From: PALSA-911 sp043742865
Lineage (GTDB): Bacteria > Pseudomonadota > Alphaproteobacteria > Acetobacterales > Acetobacteraceae
Length of the DNA: 20,147 nucleotides
Direction: 5' to 3'
NCBI GenBank assembly: GCA_043742865.1
Contig: JAYTXR010000061.1
Span: 1 to 20,147, forward strand
Shown here: in pieces, positions 7,143 through 14,133 of the stretch
How positions within the stretch are numbered: the stretch's first letter is position 1
Layout: each line of letters opens with the position of its first letter
Notes under the pieces: model-generated
Database searches by the model: none
Told to the model about the DNA's origin: nothing
What the model saw: the letters and a program-made list of their open reading frames with translations, nothing else
Position numbers and translations under genes: made by a program

Positions 7143-8219
7143 ATGAGCGAGGTAATCCGCCATCCTGGGGAGGAAATCATCCTGTCGCCGGACCCGACCA
7201 AACGCGCCGCCTCCGCGACCATGATGCGCCTCCTGGCGGGCGCCTGGGTTACGAACATCATCCACACGGCGGCCGAACTTGGGATCGCGGACCATTTTGA
7301 CGAGGGTCCGAGGGACGCCGCGTCGCTGGCCGGCGCCACCGCGACCCATCTGCCTTCGCTCGCCCGCCTGTTGCGCGCGCTCACGGCCATCGGCCTGCTG
7401 CTCGAGGCCGAAGATGGCCGATACACACTCACCCCGCTCGGCGACACGCTGCGAACCGACGCGCCCGGCTCGATGGCGGCCTGGGCACGCTTCTTGTTAA
7501 ACAGCGACGGCGGGCAGTCCTGGCAGGGCCTGACGCATTCCATCCGCACCGGCGAGACCGCGTTCCACCACGTCTACGGCACGGATGTCTGGACCTTCCG
7601 ATCGACCCGGCCGGAAATGTCCAAGCTGTTCGACGAGGCCATGCAAAGTCTCACGCAGGGCGCCAACGCCGCGGTGACCCAGCACTATCCGTTCGAAAAA
7701 TTCGGCTGGATCATCGACGTGGGCGGCGGCAATGGCGCCTTGCTTCTGCCGATGCTCGAGCGCCATCCGACGATGCGGGGAACCATCTTCGACCTGCCGC
7801 ACGTCATCGAATTCACGCGGCAGCGCGTTGCGGCGGCCGGACTGGAATTGCGTTGCGAGGCCATCGGCGGCGACGCGTTCATCGCGGTGCCGCCGGGCGC
7901 CGACGCCTACCTGCTCAAAAGCGTCATCCACGACTGGGATGACGAGGAGGCGGTCGCCATCCTGCGCAACTGCCGCGCTGCCATGCCCGCCCACGCCAAA
8001 CTCGTGTTGATCGAGCGGGTCCTGCCCGACCGGATCGACCCCGACGATGCAGACGCCCGGTCTCATTTTCTCAGCGACATGAACATGCTGGTCAATACTG
8101 GTGGGAGGGAGCGCACCGAAGGGGAATACCGCGACCTGCTCGCAAAGGCGGGTCTGCGCCTCACCCGCGTCGTCGCCACGCCAAGCCTGGCCGCGATCAT
8201 CGAGGCGGAGCCGGACTGA
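7143..8219 (+). CDS. SAM-dependent O-methyltransferase (Methyltransf_2 / acetylserotonin-OMT-like)
   Basis: The 358-residue product has the two-part structure of plant-type O-methyltransferases. An N-terminal winged-helix dimerisation domain (about 20-110, with LARLLRALTAIGLL and YTLTPLGDTLR) is followed by a Rossmann SAM domain. Motif I is IIDVGGGNG (190-198), and FDLPHVIE (about 216-223) contributes to SAM binding. The putative catalytic base is His263 in KSVIHDWDDEEAV. The substrate is likely a small phenolic or hydroxylated molecule and cannot be named. Hydroxyneurosporene methyltransferase (CrtF) belongs to the same superfamily, but there are no carotenoid or photosynthesis genes here. 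A good promoter precedes the gene, while its ribosome-binding site is weak. The last codons (IIEAEPD-stop) are tandemly duplicated downstream. Confidence 0.88.
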   Translation: MSEVIRHPGEEIILSPDPTKRAASATMMRLLAGAWVTNIIHTAAELGIADHFDEGPRDAASLAGATATHLPSLARLLRALTAIGLLLEAEDGRYTLTPLGDTLRTDAPGSMAAWARFLLNSDGGQSWQGLTHSIRTGETAFHHVYGTDVWTFRSTRPEMSKLFDEAMQSLTQGANAAVTQHYPFEKFGWIIDVGGGNGALLLPMLERHPTMRGTIFDLPHVIEFTRQRVAAAGLELRCEAIGGDAFIAVPPGADAYLLKSVIHDWDDEEAVAILRNCRAAMPAHAKLVLIERVLPDRIDPDDADARSHFLSDMNMLVNTGGRERTEGEYRDLLAKAGLRLTRVVATPSLAAIIEAEPD

Positions 8220-8264
8220 GATCATCGAGGCGGAGCCGGACTGAAATAATCGAGGCGGAGCCGA
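8196..8264 (+). repeat. 25-bp tandem repeat duplicating the methyltransferase 3' end
   Basis: The units are 8196-8220, 8221-8245 and a partial third at 8246-8264, all of the form AT(C/A)ATCGAGGCGGAGCCGGAC-TGA. The first copy is the real end of the coding sequence (IIEAEPD-stop). The second repeats these codons and the stop outside the gene. There are no spacers between copies, so it is a slippage-type duplication and not a CRISPR. Confidence 0.92.
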
Positions 8265-8306
8265 CGGGCTTTGCCATGTCTGATCCGCGCCGCTATCACC
8301 GCGCAG

Positions 8307-9287
8307 ATGACCCTTCTGCTACCCGATAGCGCCGCCGCCATCGCGCGCGCCGCGGCACTGCTCCTGGCCGGCGAGCTGGTGGCCTTTGGCACCGAAACGG
8401 TCTACGGCCTTGGCGCTGATGCGACCAACGAACGGGCGGTCGCCAGCATCTTCGCCGCCAAGGGCCGGCCGCATTTCAATCCGCTGATCTGCCACTACCC
8501 GGACGCGCAGGCCGCGTTCCGGCATGTGGAGGCGAACGCCGATGCCCGGCTTCTGGCCGCCGCGTTCTGGCCGGGGGCGTTAACGCTGGTGCTGCCACGC
8601 CACATCGCCTGCCCAGTGTCGCTGCTGGCTGGCGCGGGACTGGAGACGCTGGCGGTGCGGGTGCCGGCAAACGCCCTTGCGCTGGCGCTGCTGGCGGCCA
8701 CCGGCCGGCCGGTGGCCGCCCCCTCGGCCAACCGTTCCGGCCAGGTCAGCCCCAGCACCGCGGCGCATGTGATGGACGGGCTGGGCGGACGTATTGCCGC
8801 CGTGCTCGACGGCGGTCCGTGTGCGATCGGGGTCGAGTCCACGGTGCTCGATCTGACCGGGGCGCATCCGGTGCTGCTGCGCCCCGGCGGGGTAACCGCC
8901 GAGGCGATCGAGGCGTTGGTCGGCCCGATCGGCCGGCCGATCCCGCCCGCAATGGCGCAGGCGGCGCGGGGGCTGCGCTCGCCGGGGCTGCTGGTGTCGC
9001 ATTACGCGCCCGCTATGCCGGTGCGGCTGGACGCGCGCGCGGTGGCGGCCGACGAGGCGCTGCTGGCGTTCGGTCCGGCCTTGCCTGGGGCGGGCTGCGT
9101 GTTCAATCTGAGCCAGGCGGCGGACCTGACCGAAGCCGCTTCCCGGTTGTTCAGCGGGCTGCGCTGGCTGGACCGGCTTGGGTCGGAATTGCGATTGCGA
9201 GGGATCGCCGCCATGCCGGTGCCGCAAGCCGGGCTGGGACTAGCGATCAACGACCGGCTGCAACGCGCCGCCGCGCCACGAGATTAG
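8307..9287 (+). CDS. L-threonylcarbamoyladenylate synthase (Sua5 type)
   Basis: This enzyme makes threonylcarbamoyl-AMP from threonine, bicarbonate and ATP for the universal t6A modification of tRNAs at position 37. The 326-residue product has a YrdC domain (about 1-200). In it are GELVAFGTETVYGLGADATN, the KGRPHFNPLICH motif, LAVRVPAN, PVAAPSANRSGQVSPSTA, and the GGPCAIGVESTVLDL and LLRPGGVT blocks. RSPGLLVSHYAPAMPV then leads into the C-terminal Sua5 domain, which places it with the long Sua5/YwlC form and not the short TsaC. I chose the ATG at 8307 for the family-like start MTLLLPDSAAAIARAA. Its ribosome-binding site is weak, and a TTG at 8271 with GGAG 10 nt upstream is an alternative. 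It is 15 bp before the next gene, so co-transcription is likely. Confidence 0.94.
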   Translation: MTLLLPDSAAAIARAAALLLAGELVAFGTETVYGLGADATNERAVASIFAAKGRPHFNPLICHYPDAQAAFRHVEANADARLLAAAFWPGALTLVLPRHIACPVSLLAGAGLETLAVRVPANALALALLAATGRPVAAPSANRSGQVSPSTAAHVMDGLGGRIAAVLDGGPCAIGVESTVLDLTGAHPVLLRPGGVTAEAIEALVGPIGRPIPPAMAQAARGLRSPGLLVSHYAPAMPVRLDARAVAADEALLAFGPALPGAGCVFNLSQAADLTEAASRLFSGLRWLDRLGSELRLRGIAAMPVPQAGLGLAINDRLQRAAAPRD

Positions 9288-9302
9288 TTAACGGAGAAAC
9301 CA

Positions 9303-10214
9303 GTGCCCGAAATTTCCACCCGACAAATTCCAACCTTGCAAATTCCCACCTTGCAAATACCGGGTGTCTATCACCGCAAGATCGGTGACATCGTGGTAAC
9401 CGCGCTCAGCGACGGCTACCTGGACGGCTCGCTGGAGGTGCTGCGCAACATCACGCCTGAGCAGAGCGCCGAGCTGTTGCGGCAAAGCTTTCGCCCGGTG
9501 CCGCGGCGCACCTCGGTCAACTGCTTCGCCATCCATTCCGCCGGGCGGCTGGCGCTGATCGAGACCGGGTCGGGCAACTATCTGGGTCCGACCGCCGGCT
9601 GGCTGCAGCGCAACCTGCAAGCCGCCGGCATCGATCCGGCAAGGATCGAGGCGGTGTTCCTGACCCATATGCACCCCGACCACTCCGCCGGGCTGACTGA
9701 CCTCGCCACCGGCCAGCGGCTGTTTCCCAATGCCGAGCTGGTGGCGCATGAGGACGAGCTGCCGCACTGGCTGGACGATGCGGCGATGGCGCGCGGCACT
9801 GAGCGCGAGCAGCAGCTGTATTTCCAGGCCACGCGCGAGCAGACCGCGCCGTATCTGGACCGTTTGCGCACCCACAAGGGCGGCCCGGTATTCCCCGGCA
9901 TCACCGCGGTGCCGATCCCCGGCCACACGCCCGGCCATACCGGCTATCTGATCGAGTCCGGCGGCGAGCAGCTGCTAATCTGGGGCGACATCGTGCATGT
10001 GCCGGAGGTGCAGGTGCCCTTCCCCAAGGTGACGATCGCGTTCGACACCGACCCGGACGCGGCGGCGGCGACGCGGGTGAGGATTTTCGACCGGGTGGCG
10101 ACCGACCGGCTGCTGATCGCCGGCATGCATGTGCATTTCCCCGGTTTCGCCAATTTGGCCCGGCGCGGCGACGGCTATGTGCTGGTGCAGGAATCGTGGA
10201 AACAGGTGCTCTGA
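9303..10214 (+). CDS. Metallo-beta-lactamase-fold hydrolase
   Basis: The 303-residue product is a zinc hydrolase with a complete metal site. THMHPDH (121-127) gives His122, His124, Asp126 and His127. His212 is in PGHTPGHTG, Asp229 in LIWGDIVH, and a late His is in AGMHVHFPG (276-278). The sequence resembles the broad group that includes AHL lactonases and similar hydrolases, but the substrate cannot be assigned. It has no signal peptide. The start is the GTG at 9303, with GGAG about 8 nt upstream. The first 20 residues are made of pentapeptides (ISTRQ, IPTLQ, IPTLQ, IPGVY) encoded by 15-bp repeats, an odd N-terminal extension before the fold begins near residue 22. It sits 15 bp after the Sua5 gene and 32 bp before the thioesterase-like gene. 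Confidence 0.9.
   Translation: MPEISTRQIPTLQIPTLQIPGVYHRKIGDIVVTALSDGYLDGSLEVLRNITPEQSAELLRQSFRPVPRRTSVNCFAIHSAGRLALIETGSGNYLGPTAGWLQRNLQAAGIDPARIEAVFLTHMHPDHSAGLTDLATGQRLFPNAELVAHEDELPHWLDDAAMARGTEREQQLYFQATREQTAPYLDRLRTHKGGPVFPGITAVPIPGHTPGHTGYLIESGGEQLLIWGDIVHVPEVQVPFPKVTIAFDTDPDAAAATRVRIFDRVATDRLLIAGMHVHFPGFANLARRGDGYVLVQESWKQVL
9309..9360 (+). repeat. 15-bp repeat array at the 5' end of the hydrolase gene
   Basis: Units CAAATTCCAACCTTG (9324-9338) and CAAATTCCCACCTTG (9339-9353) differ at one base. They are flanked by a diverged unit (9309-9323) and a partial one (9354-9360). They encode ISTRQ-IPTLQ-IPTLQ-IP. The units are much richer in A and T than the surrounding gene and resemble the array at 85-129. 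Confidence 0.8.
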
Positions 10215-10246
10215 GGCCGGAAACGGCAGATGACCGGCCACCGGCG

Positions 10247-10669
10247 ATGACAAAGACCGCGTCGCACTGGAATTTGGCAGAAATCCAGACCCACATCATG
10301 GCCGGATTGCCGATGCTGACGCTGTTCGGGGTGGCGGTGACGCATGCCGATCCCGCCAGCGCCACGGTCCGGCTGGACAACGGTCCGCACATCACCCGCC
10401 CCGGCGGATCGGTGGCCGGCCCGGTGCTGTTTGCGATGGCCGACGTCGCTGCCTACGCGCTGATCCTGGCGACCCGGCCCGACCCGCACACGGTGACGGT
10501 GGATTTGACCATCCATTTCCTGCGCCCGGCGCTGAAACTGCCGCTATTCGCCGTCGCCACCCCGCTGCGAGCCGGACGGCGGCTGTGCATCGCGGAGATT
10601 GTGATCTGGGCCGAGGCGGAACCGGAGCGCAAATTGGTACACGCGACGGCGACCTACGCGTTGAGCTGA
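10247..10669 (+). CDS. Hotdog-fold thioesterase-like protein (PaaI family)
   Basis: The 140-residue product matches the PaaI/acyl-CoA thioesterase hotdog family in length and layout. An early helix is followed by HITRPGGSVAGPVLFAMADVAAYALIL, which is the central hotdog helix with the candidate catalytic Asp66. TVTVDLTIHFLRPA, RRLCIAEIVIW and a C-terminal HATATYAL strand follow. It probably hydrolyses an acyl-CoA in the cytoplasm, with the substrate unknown. The ATG at 10247 is chosen as the family-like start. A GTG at 10196 would overlap the hydrolase gene and add a Pro/Arg-rich stretch. Its ribosome-binding site is weak, so translation may be coupled to the preceding gene. Confidence 0.85.
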   Translation: MTKTASHWNLAEIQTHIMAGLPMLTLFGVAVTHADPASATVRLDNGPHITRPGGSVAGPVLFAMADVAAYALILATRPDPHTVTVDLTIHFLRPALKLPLFAVATPLRAGRRLCIAEIVIWAEAEPERKLVHATATYALS

Positions 10670-10671
10670 CG

Positions 10672-10683
10672 TCGAACGTTCGA
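10672..10683. promoter_or_regulatory. 12-bp perfect palindrome TCGAACGTTCGA
   Basis: A perfect palindrome lies 2 bp after the thioesterase-like gene and about 90 bp before the flavoprotein start. It could be an operator for the flavoprotein gene, but a 12-bp palindrome is weak evidence alone. Confidence 0.25.
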
Positions 10684-10724
10684 ACCTTTACCAGGACGAA
10701 GCAGCTTGACGGTGGCAGGGCTGC

Positions 10725-10762
10725 CGGTAGCCTGCGGGCACACCAGTAGCCTGCGGGCACAA
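10725..10762 (+). repeat. 19-bp tandem duplication in the flavoprotein leader
   Basis: CGGTAGCCTGCGGGCACAC (10725-10743) is followed directly by CAGTAGCCTGCGGGCACAA (10744-10762), two mismatches apart. The second copy ends at the AAAGGA ribosome-binding site of the next gene. Confidence 0.85.
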
Positions 10763-10774
10763 AGGAACCCGACC

Positions 10775-12211
10775 ATGTCCGATACCGTGCTGACCGCGCT
10801 CGGCCCATTGCTGGCCCAGATCCAAACCATCGTCGGCGAGCGCGGGCTGTTGACCGATCCCGCCGATACCGATGCCTATGCCGAGGATTGGCGGCGGCTG
10901 TATCGCGGCCATGCCGCGGCGGTGGTTCGCCCCGCCAGCACCCGCGAAGTCGCCGCCGTGGTGCGGCTCTGCGCGCAGGCCGGCGTGTCGATCGTGCCGC
11001 AGGGGGGCAATACCTCCATGGTCGGCGGCGCCACGCCGAGTGCCGACGGCACGCAGATTATCCTCTCATTGGCGCGCATGAACCGGGTGGAGCCAGTCGA
11101 TCGCGTGGACATGACCCTGACGCTGCAGGCCGGCGTCACGCTGAAGGCGGCACAGACCGCCGCGGCCGAGGCCGGCTGTCTGCTGGCGCTATCGATTTCG
11201 TCGGAGGGCTCGGCGCAGATCGGCGGGGTGCTGGCGACCAATGCCGGGGGCAACAACACCTTGCGCTACGGCAATGCGCGCGACCTGGTGCTGGGGCTGG
11301 AGGTGGTGCTGGCGGACGGGGAAATCTGGAACGGGCTGCGCCGACTGCGCAAGGACAACACCGGCTACTGCCTGCGCCAGCTTTTCTGCGGCTCCGAGGG
11401 CACGTTGGGCATCCTCACCGCCGCGGTGCTGAAGCTGGTGCCACGGCCGCGCGAGCTGGCGGTGGCGCTGTGCGCGGTGCCGTCGGCGGAGGCGGCACTG
11501 GAGCTGTTTACCCGGTTTCAGGCGCAGGACCCGGCGGCCATGCAGGCGTTCGAATACATGTCCGGCGCCGGCATGGCGTTCGTCGCCGCGCATATACCGG
11601 GTGCGACGGCTCCGCTGGCGGCGCCGGCGGCGCATTACGCGCTGGTGGAACTCGCCACCCCGCGCCCCCAGGCCGGGCTGCGCGCGGCGATGGAGGCGGT
11701 GCTGGAACAGGCGCTGGATGCCGGCATCGTCCTGGACGCGGCGATCGCCGAGAGCGAGGCCCAGCGCGCCGCCATCTGGCGGCTGCGCGAAGAACATTCC
11801 GAAGCGCAGAAACGCGAGGGCGCGTCGGTGAAGAACGACGTCTCGGTGCCGGTATCGAAAGTGCCGGAGCTGATCCGTCGCGCCACCATCGCCTGCGAGG
11901 CGCTGATGCCGGGCATCCGCGCGGTACCATTCGGCCATATGGGCGACGGCAACATCCACTTCAATCTGCAACAGCCCGTTGGCGCCGACCCGGCGTGGTT
12001 CCTGGCCCAGGATCACGCGATCATGGACGCGGTGAACGCGATCGTGCGCGATCTCGATGGTAGTTTCTCCGCCGAGCACGGGGTCGGGCAGCTGAAGCCG
12101 TACATGATGGAGGATTGGCGCGGTGGGGCGGAGCTGGCGACGATGCGGCGCATCAAGGCGGCACTGGATCCGCTGGGCATCATGAACCCCGGCAAAATTC
12201 TGCCGGCCTAA
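10775..12211 (+). CDS. FAD-linked oxidase, D-2-hydroxyglutarate dehydrogenase type
   Basis: This flavoprotein of the GlcD / D-2-hydroxyglutarate dehydrogenase family oxidises a D-2-hydroxyacid. The exact substrate (D-2-hydroxyglutarate, D-lactate or similar) is inferred and not proven. The 478-residue product has a PCMH-type FAD domain (about 45-225) with VVRPASTREVAAVVRLC, VPQGGNTSMVGGATP and ATNAGGNNTLRYGNARDLVLG. FCGSEGTLGILTAAVLKLVP follows. The FAD-oxidase C domain carries FGHMGDGNIHFN (386-397), whose histidines bind a metal in characterised members, and FSAEHGVGQLK (431-441). It ends with DPLGIMNPGKILP, typical of the family. The ATG at 10775 has AAAGGA about 8 nt upstream. It ends 65 bp before the convergent cysNC, with a double-hairpin element between them. 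Confidence 0.92.
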   Translation: MSDTVLTALGPLLAQIQTIVGERGLLTDPADTDAYAEDWRRLYRGHAAAVVRPASTREVAAVVRLCAQAGVSIVPQGGNTSMVGGATPSADGTQIILSLARMNRVEPVDRVDMTLTLQAGVTLKAAQTAAAEAGCLLALSISSEGSAQIGGVLATNAGGNNTLRYGNARDLVLGLEVVLADGEIWNGLRRLRKDNTGYCLRQLFCGSEGTLGILTAAVLKLVPRPRELAVALCAVPSAEAALELFTRFQAQDPAAMQAFEYMSGAGMAFVAAHIPGATAPLAAPAAHYALVELATPRPQAGLRAAMEAVLEQALDAGIVLDAAIAESEAQRAAIWRLREEHSEAQKREGASVKNDVSVPVSKVPELIRRATIACEALMPGIRAVPFGHMGDGNIHFNLQQPVGADPAWFLAQDHAIMDAVNAIVRDLDGSFSAEHGVGQLKPYMMEDWRGGAELATMRRIKAALDPLGIMNPGKILPA

Positions 12212-12216
12212 GTATC

Positions 12217-12270
12217 GGGTTTCCAAAGGGCGACTGCCCTTTGGCGGGTCCAGGGCAGAGCCCCGGCCTT
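12217..12270. repeat. Double-hairpin intergenic element, copy 2 (possible bidirectional terminator)
   Basis: The element has the same order as the copy at 5430-5487: GGGTTTCC, a hairpin CCAAAGGGC-GACT-GCCCTTTGG (12223-12244), GGGTCCAGGG, a degraded second hairpin, and GGCCTT. It lies between the convergent ends of the flavoprotein gene and cysNC and could end transcription from both sides. The absence of a T-run makes this uncertain. Confidence 0.75.
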
Positions 12271-12276
12271 CTCTAT

Positions 12277-14133
12277 CTAGAAAACGATCCCCCGCCGTTG
12301 CAGCTCGGCCACCACCTGCTCGGCCAGAATTTCGGCGGGATGGTCCAAAGTGAGCAATCGCAGCTCCGGCGCCAGTGGCGGCTCGTAGGGCGCATCGACG
12401 CCGGTGAAATCGCGCAGCTGGCCGGCATCGGCCTTGGCGTACAGCCCCTTTGGATCCCGCCGGCGGCATTCCTCCACCGGCGTATCGACGAAAATCTCGA
12501 CAAACTCGCCGGCGGCCACCGTGTCGCGCGCCAGTCCGCGTTCGGCGCGGTACGGCGAGATGAACGAGACCAGGACGATCAGCCCGGCCTCGACGAATAG
12601 TTTCGCCACCTCGGCGATGCGGCGGATGTTCTCCACCCGGTCCGCCGCGGAAAAACCCAGATCGCGGTTCAGGCCGTGGCGGACATTGTCGCCATCGAGG
12701 ATCATCGTGTGCCGGCCCATCGCCGCCAGCCGGCGTTCCACCAGGTTGGCGATGGTGGATTTCCCCGACGCCGACAGGCCGGTGAGCCACAGGATGGCCG
12801 GCTTCTGGCCCTTCAACGCGGCGCGCACGCCCCGGTCCACGTCCAGCCGGTGCCAATGGACATTGGCCTGCCAGGAGCTGGCCGAAATCACCATGCCCGC
12901 CCCCATGGTGTTGCCGGAGATGCGGTCGATCAGCAGAAACCCGCCAAGCGTGCGGTTATCGGCATAGGGCTCGCAGCTCAGCGGCTGGGCCAGCGATATC
13001 CCGATCCGGCCGATTTCGTGCCGGCGAAGATCCTGCGCCGGCGCTTCCTCCAGCGTGTCGATATCCAGCCGCGCGCCGACCGCGGTGACCGTGCCGGTGA
13101 CCGAACTGGTGGCGAGCCGCACGGTATAGGCCCGGCCGCGAAACAGCGGGGTTTCCGCCAGCCAGACGATCCACGCGGTCAGCTCGTTGGCGCGTTGCGG
13201 CAATGGCGCGCCGGCCAGCACATCGCCGCGGGACACGTCGATCTCCCGGTCCAGCACCAGCGTCACCGCGTCGCCGGCGGCCGCCTCGGCCAGATCCCCC
13301 GCCATGGTCACGATCCGGGCGACCCGCGCGCCGACGCCGGAGGTTGCATTGGCAACGGGATCGCCGGGACGCAGGCGGCCTGAGGCGATGGTGCCGGCGT
13401 AGCCGCGGAACGCCGCGTCCGGGCGGACCACCAGCTGCACCGGCAGGCGGAACGCCCGCCCCAAATCTGTATGTCCCAAATCGGTGCTTGCGGGCGAAGC
13501 CGCCTCCAGCGCCGCCAGCAGGCTGGGGCCGGCATACCAGTCCATGCGCCCGCCAGGCTGGAGGACATTGTCGCCGTCGCGCGCGCAGACCGGAATGGCG
13601 GTCACCGCAAGATCCCCGAGCCGGCCGCGCAGAGCGTCGAAATCCCGCACGATCCGGTCGAACACCGCCTGGTCGAAGCCCACCAGGTCCATCTTGTTCA
13701 CCACCAGGCAAAACTGCCGTATGCCCATCAACCAGGCGATCGCGGCGTGCCGGCGGGTTTGCGCCAGCAGGCCGCGTTGCGCATCGACCAGCAGCAGCGC
13801 GACATCGGCCATGGAGGCGCCGGTCGCCATGTTGCCGGTATACTGCTCATGGCCCGGTGCATCGGCCACGATGAAGCGCCGGGTCGGGGTTTGGAAGAAG
13901 CGGTAGGCGATGTCGATCGTGACCCCCTGTTCGCGCTCCGCCGCCAGCCCGTCCACCAGCAGCGCGTAATCGACCCCGCCCGGCACGGTGCCGAAGCGCT
14001 GGCTGTCGCGCACCAGTGCCGCCATCGCGTCCTCGGGCACCGAGCCGAATTCGAACAGCAGCCGGCCGATCAGGGTGGATTTGCCGTCATCGACGCTGCC
14101 GCAGGTCAGCACGCGCAGCAGGCTTGCCGGCAT
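12277..14133 (-). CDS. cysNC: Bifunctional sulfate adenylyltransferase subunit 1 / APS kinase
   Basis: The 618-residue fusion has two jobs in sulfate activation. The N-terminal CysN GTPase drives ATP sulfurylase (with CysD) to make APS, and the C-terminal CysC phosphorylates APS to PAPS. The GTPase part shows the P-loop GSVDDGKST (12-20), DAPGHEQYTGNM (91-102) and NKMDLV (146-151), then EF-Tu-like beta-barrel domains to about residue 435. The kinase part shows its own P-loop GLSASGKST (452-460), DGDNVRHGLNRDLGFS (480-495), ISPYRAERG (525-533) and KGLYAKADAG (562-571). All key motifs are intact. Its ATG overlaps the cysD stop by one base (TGATG), indicating translational coupling. A 15-bp duplication gives TDLGHTDLGR near residues 217-226. 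Confidence 0.97.
   Translation of the reverse strand: MPASLLRVLTCGSVDDGKSTLIGRLLFEFGSVPEDAMAALVRDSQRFGTVPGGVDYALLVDGLAAEREQGVTIDIAYRFFQTPTRRFIVADAPGHEQYTGNMATGASMADVALLLVDAQRGLLAQTRRHAAIAWLMGIRQFCLVVNKMDLVGFDQAVFDRIVRDFDALRGRLGDLAVTAIPVCARDGDNVLQPGGRMDWYAGPSLLAALEAASPASTDLGHTDLGRAFRLPVQLVVRPDAAFRGYAGTIASGRLRPGDPVANATSGVGARVARIVTMAGDLAEAAAGDAVTLVLDREIDVSRGDVLAGAPLPQRANELTAWIVWLAETPLFRGRAYTVRLATSSVTGTVTAVGARLDIDTLEEAPAQDLRRHEIGRIGISLAQPLSCEPYADNRTLGGFLLIDRISGNTMGAGMVISASSWQANVHWHRLDVDRGVRAALKGQKPAILWLTGLSASGKSTIANLVERRLAAMGRHTMILDGDNVRHGLNRDLGFSAADRVENIRRIAEVAKLFVEAGLIVLVSFISPYRAERGLARDTVAAGEFVEIFVDTPVEECRRRDPKGLYAKADAGQLRDFTGVDAPYEPPLAPELRLLTLDHPAEILAEQVVAELQRRGIVF
13460..13489 (-). repeat. 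15-bp tandem duplication inside cysNC
   Basis: Two plus-strand units, CCCAAATCTGTATGT (13460-13474) and CCCAAATCGGTGCTT (13475-13489), share their first eight bases and encode the repeated TDLG motif at about residues 217-225. The copies are partly diverged and the insertion is in frame, within a loop after the GTPase domain. Confidence 0.55.

Noticed and set aside
7143..8219. Naming the O-methyltransferase CrtF (hydroxyneurosporene methyltransferase)
   Set aside because: It is in the same superfamily, but no specific motif or carotenoid/photosynthesis gene is present in the window.
8196..8264. A CRISPR-like array
   Set aside because: The copies are directly adjacent with no spacers, and the first is part of a coding sequence.
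8276..8329. A 17-codon leader peptide before the Sua5 gene
   Set aside because: The nearest GGAG is about 15 nt from its ATG, it overlaps the real start, and it has no attenuator hairpin or codon bias.
9303..10214. Naming the metallo-hydrolase an AHL lactonase
   Set aside because: The metal site is shared by many hydrolases, and no quorum-sensing gene is nearby.
11189..12856. A 555-codon open frame antisense to the flavoprotein and cysNC
   Set aside because: It is Arg/Gly/His-rich, spans two real genes and has no domain. Such frames are common in GC-rich DNA. The same holds for plus-strand open frames at 72-893, 3615-4823, 5781-6740, 15079-16332 and 17703-19019.
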